Below, piece by piece: positions 6,182 through 8,814 of a stretch of 8,814 bases of DNA. This stretch comes from Nitrospiraceae bacterium. Its GTDB lineage: Bacteria; Nitrospirota; Thermodesulfovibrionia; Thermodesulfovibrionales; UBA9159. Under the pieces are notes generated by a model, which saw only the letters and a program-made list of their open reading frames with translations, was not told the origin of the DNA and made no database searches. Where the stretch lies: NCBI GenBank assembly GCA_003453735.1, contig DMNE01000298.1:473-9286 (forward strand), given 5' to 3'. Within the stretch, counting starts at the first letter, position 1, and each line of letters begins with the position of its first letter. The translations under genes were made by a program, and so were the position numbers.

Positions 6182-7867
6182 ATGAAAAAGGAAAAGAAGG
6201 AAAACAGATGCTTTAGGCGGTACACAAAAAAATATGCTGCACGCATCTTCAAAGGAAAAGAGATCCATCCCGTCGACATACTGGATTACTCTCTGGACGG
6301 CATAGGAGTTTTCACAAAGAACCCGCTTCACGTAAATCAGGGCGATATTTTAATGATTGAAAACAATGAACTGTCTTTACGGGCAGACTTTAAGGTGGAA
6401 TGGCTGTCAATAACCGGGTCGGGACTGAGGATAGGCCTCCATAAGCTCGAACCGCTTAAGGGTTCATTGAAGAATTATCGGCTCTCCGACATTTTTATCG
6501 GCATCCAGAGATCCCTTAAGACAGGTATCCTCAAGATTAAGAGCGGCTCTATAAGGAAAAGAATTTACATCCGAAGCGGAGATATGATATTTGCAGATTC
6601 AAATCAGGACGAAGACAGGCTTGGCGAGTTCCTCCTGCGGGAAGGAAAAATATCACAGGAATCCTTTGACCGTTCTTCAGAACTCATCATTAAGACGGGA
6701 AAGAGGCAGGGTGCTATACTCGTGGAACTCGGCGTCATCACCCCGAAGGAACTGTTCTGGGCCGTAAAACGCCAGGCGGAGGAGATCATCTTAAGTATTT
6801 TTGATTTCTCAGATGCTGATTTCGAATTCCAGGAAGGGTCCCTTCCGACAGAGGAAGTTATCACGCTCAAGATGTCGGCAGGGAATCTCATATACAACGG
6901 GACAAAGAGGTTAACCTGTATCGAGCAGGCGAGAGACTTTCTCAACCTCCAACCCGAGACCGTACTTGGTTTTTCTGAAGACCCCCTCAACCTTTTCCAG
7001 GACATATCCTTCGATGAGGAGGACAAGAGATTCATCTCCTTTATTGATGGAAGAAGAACTCTGCAAGATGTCATTTCGCTCGCGGGACTTGATGATTCAA
7101 CGGGGAGGAGGACACTGGCGGCACTCCTCAGCACTTCAGTCGTCGAGGCTTCCGAGGGAGAAGCACCGCAGAAAGGTATCACCCCGGAAGATGTGCTGCA
7201 GCAACCTGAAATGCCACCGGGTCTCATCGAAAGGATCGAGGAGATGTGCAGCAAATGCCAGACTGTCGACTATTATGCACTCTTGGACGTTGATGGATCA
7301 GTAACGGACGCTAAACTTCGGTGGGCTTTTTACCGCCTCGCAAAAGAATTCCATCCTGATAGGCACTTTTATCTCGATAAGGACATGAAAGTGAAGCTTC
7401 ATCAGATATTCTCCTGTCTCACCAATGCCTACAGTGTTCTCAGCAGCACGGAAAAGAGAAGGGAGTATGACAAACCCCTTTCCGTCGAACAGACGAGCGT
7501 ATCGAGGGCAGAACTCGCTCGGAGTAAATTTGACGAGGGATACACAGCATATGAAAAGGAACTTTTTGCTGACGCTGTCCGGATATTCTCCGAGGCTGCC
7601 CAACTTGACGACTCGGTGGCTCGGTATCAATATTATTACGGACTTGCCCTTATACGACTTGATAGACTCAAAGAGGCGGAACTGATTATGACGAAGGCTC
7701 AAAGGTTGGAACCCGAAAACGATGAAATCCTCACTGCCTTGGGGTACCTTTATGTCAGTCTCGGTTTTCCCCTCCGTGCGCAGTGGAACTTCAGGAAGGC
7801 ATTGGAACTGAACCCGACAAACGAAAGGGCAAAAAATGGATTGCTGGCCTCTAACCAGGAGCCTTAA
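6182..7867 (+). CDS. PilZ-DUF4388-J-domain-TPR fusion protein
   Basis: A 561-residue, probably cytoplasmic protein. Domains in order: PilZ-like (about 8-90) with DYSLDG (35-40), the DxSxxG half of the c-di-GMP motif, but RRYTKK where RxxxR is expected; a DUF4388/PATAN-like region (about 100-240) with SLKTGILKIKSG and RIYIRSGDMIFADS; a linker to about 355; a J domain (about 362-432) with DYYALL, an intact HPD (391-393) and a final KRREYDK; and TPR-like helices (about 445-555) including an A-x-x-FRKALELNP repeat. J domains stimulate DnaK, PilZ domains sense cyclic di-GMP, and DUF4388 proteins are common in two-component and motility networks of delta-type bacteria. The inferred role is a signal-responsive co-chaperone or scaffold. 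ATG 6182 is favoured over TTG 6158 because a perfect -10 box covers 6167-6172. There is no Shine-Dalgarno sequence. Confidence 0.9.
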   Translation: MKKEKKENRCFRRYTKKYAARIFKGKEIHPVDILDYSLDGIGVFTKNPLHVNQGDILMIENNELSLRADFKVEWLSITGSGLRIGLHKLEPLKGSLKNYRLSDIFIGIQRSLKTGILKIKSGSIRKRIYIRSGDMIFADSNQDEDRLGEFLLREGKISQESFDRSSELIIKTGKRQGAILVELGVITPKELFWAVKRQAEEIILSIFDFSDADFEFQEGSLPTEEVITLKMSAGNLIYNGTKRLTCIEQARDFLNLQPETVLGFSEDPLNLFQDISFDEEDKRFISFIDGRRTLQDVISLAGLDDSTGRRTLAALLSTSVVEASEGEAPQKGITPEDVLQQPEMPPGLIERIEEMCSKCQTVDYYALLDVDGSVTDAKLRWAFYRLAKEFHPDRHFYLDKDMKVKLHQIFSCLTNAYSVLSSTEKRREYDKPLSVEQTSVSRAELARSKFDEGYTAYEKELFADAVRIFSEAAQLDDSVARYQYYYGLALIRLDRLKEAELIMTKAQRLEPENDEILTALGYLYVSLGFPLRAQWNFRKALELNPTNERAKNGLLASNQEP

Positions 7868-7877
7868 CAGGCTGTGG

Positions 7878-7906
7878 TTGCAAAAAGTGGCAAAGAACAG
7901 CATAAT
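7878..7906 (+). promoter_or_regulatory. Sigma70-type promoter of the coiled-coil gene
   Basis: TTGCAA (7878-7883), a 17-base spacer, and CATAAT (7901-7906), each close to consensus. It sits in the 47-base gap after the PilZ-J gene. Predicted initiation at about 7912-7914 places the start directly before ATG 7915, giving a leaderless mRNA. The gene could also be read through from upstream, since no terminator is visible in the gap. Confidence 0.6.
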
Positions 7907-7914
7907 TCTCGAAT

Positions 7915-8814
7915 ATGAAGGATAAAGAAAAATCACCTCCTGAACAAAAATCTGTGGTCAGTCGGCTCGAAGAAGAAAAACAGGCCCTTGCCCAGAAGCT
8001 TGCAAAAGCGCTCAGAGAGAATACGTCCCTTTATGAACGCCTGGCAGAGCTTGATATAACGATGAATATCAAGACAACAGAGCTCAAAAAAGGGGTCGAG
8101 AACCTCTCAGCCGGTCGAGACGACTTACTCGAAGAAAACGAAAGCCTGCTGAAGGAGCTTTCATTAAAAGAGCTGAAAATCCAAGACCTTCTTCGAACAT
8201 CCGAAATAAAGCAGCTCCTCTTGGAAGAAACGAACGGGCATCTCATCATGGCAACACAACAGATGAAAGAGTGGCAATCCAGCCATAGAGACCTCGAAAC
8301 CCTCCTTGAAAGCATAAAACGAGAAAAGACCGTCTTAGAAGAGGAGAAGGAGACACGCGAAGGCGAGATCCAAACCCTCCTCAAGGGAATACAAGACCTC
8401 AAGTCCTCTCTTGAAGAAAAGTCAGAAAACATTGCTTCACTGAGCGAGAGCCTCGAAAATCTTCGCTCTGCACTCAGCCATAATGACGATGCATTCCCTG
8501 AACGCGTCAGGACCGAGATTGAAGCGCCTCTCGCTCTTAAGGACGGAGAAATAGAGAGGTTAAGAGAGCTCCATGAATCGGCTCTCAAAAAACTCAGTGA
8601 GGAACACGAAGACCTTCTCAACCAAAGGAACGTGGAAATCGAGCGTCTCTCTGGAGATCTGCAAAGACTTAAGGAGCAGTATGAGTCTTTATCGCGCGAA
8701 AATGAGGGTGTCGAAAAGGGAATCCTCGACGCGCGGATACGGGTTGCATCCCTTGAAGAAAAACTCTCAGAAAGGGAAGACTCGCTAAAAGAGCTCGAAG
8801 AAAAGCTTTCCGGA
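7915..8814 (+). CDS. Large coiled-coil protein, 3' end outside the window
   Basis: An uninterrupted reading frame of 300 codons from ATG 7915 to the window edge with no stop, so it is partial. The start is unambiguous: an in-frame TAA lies at 7903-7905 and ATG is the first start codon after it. The protein begins MKDKEKSPPEQKSVVSRLEE and is almost entirely Glu, Lys, Leu, Arg and Ser in heptad spacing, for example SLEEKLSEREDSLKELEEKL at residues 280-299. It has no signal peptide or membrane span, so a long cytoplasmic coiled coil is predicted. A break occurs around residues 188-200 (HNDDAFPERV), which may be a hinge. No family can be assigned from this part; a C-terminal domain may lie beyond the window. 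Its position after the PilZ-J gene suggests a related scaffold or structural role, which is only inference. Confidence 0.88.
   Translation, partial: MKDKEKSPPEQKSVVSRLEEEKQALAQKLAKALRENTSLYERLAELDITMNIKTTELKKGVENLSAGRDDLLEENESLLKELSLKELKIQDLLRTSEIKQLLLEETNGHLIMATQQMKEWQSSHRDLETLLESIKREKTVLEEEKETREGEIQTLLKGIQDLKSSLEEKSENIASLSESLENLRSALSHNDDAFPERVRTEIEAPLALKDGEIERLRELHESALKKLSEEHEDLLNQRNVEIERLSGDLQRLKEQYESLSRENEGVEKGILDARIRVASLEEKLSEREDSLKELEEKLSG

Noticed and set aside
6604..7254. Minus-strand 216-codon ORF opposite the PilZ-J gene
   Set aside because: Serine-rich antisense composition typical of the complement of a charged helical protein; no supporting start signals.
8031..8621. Minus-strand 196-codon serine- and arginine-rich ORF
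   Set aside because: It is the exact antisense of Glu, Lys and Leu codons in the coiled-coil gene and has no independent evidence.

Overview
The window looks like chromosomal DNA from a free-living Gram-negative bacterium of moderate GC. The mix of genes (a PilZ-DUF4388-J-domain-TPR fusion, an acyl ligase-ACP-PlsC fusion and a Spinster-type transporter) suggests Nitrospirota or a Desulfobacterota-like lineage. That placement is inference from domain architecture only. No transposase, phage gene, CRISPR array or tRNA is visible.

Layout. Positions 1-170 hold a structured RNA whose order of stems resembles 6S RNA, ending a few bases before xseA. xseA and xseB (172-1732, +) overlap and encode both subunits of exonuclease VII. 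A 34-codon ORF follows through a TAATG overlap, and a long imperfect hairpin (1771-1842) closes the operon and contains the stop codon of the convergent neighbour. On the minus strand (5910 down to 1841) lies a probable three-gene lipid operon: a 36-codon leader gene with a strong ribosome binding site, an 883-residue acyl ligase-ACP-acyltransferase fusion coupled to it by an ATGA overlap, and a Spinster-like MFS transporter. About 270 bp of divergent control DNA precedes the plus-strand genes. These are a 561-residue PilZ-DUF4388-J-TPR protein (6182-7867) and a coiled-coil protein (7915 to beyond the window end).

How the genes may work together. The minus-strand operon resembles the E. coli lplT-aas pair (lysophospholipid transport plus reacylation) but is built from different parts: a Spinster-family carrier instead of LplT, and a fusion in reversed domain order with its own acyl carrier domain. 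The two right-hand genes look like signalling or scaffold proteins. Each has a good sigma70-type promoter whose -10 box ends only 8-9 bases before the ATG, and neither has a Shine-Dalgarno sequence, so both mRNAs are predicted to be leaderless or nearly so.
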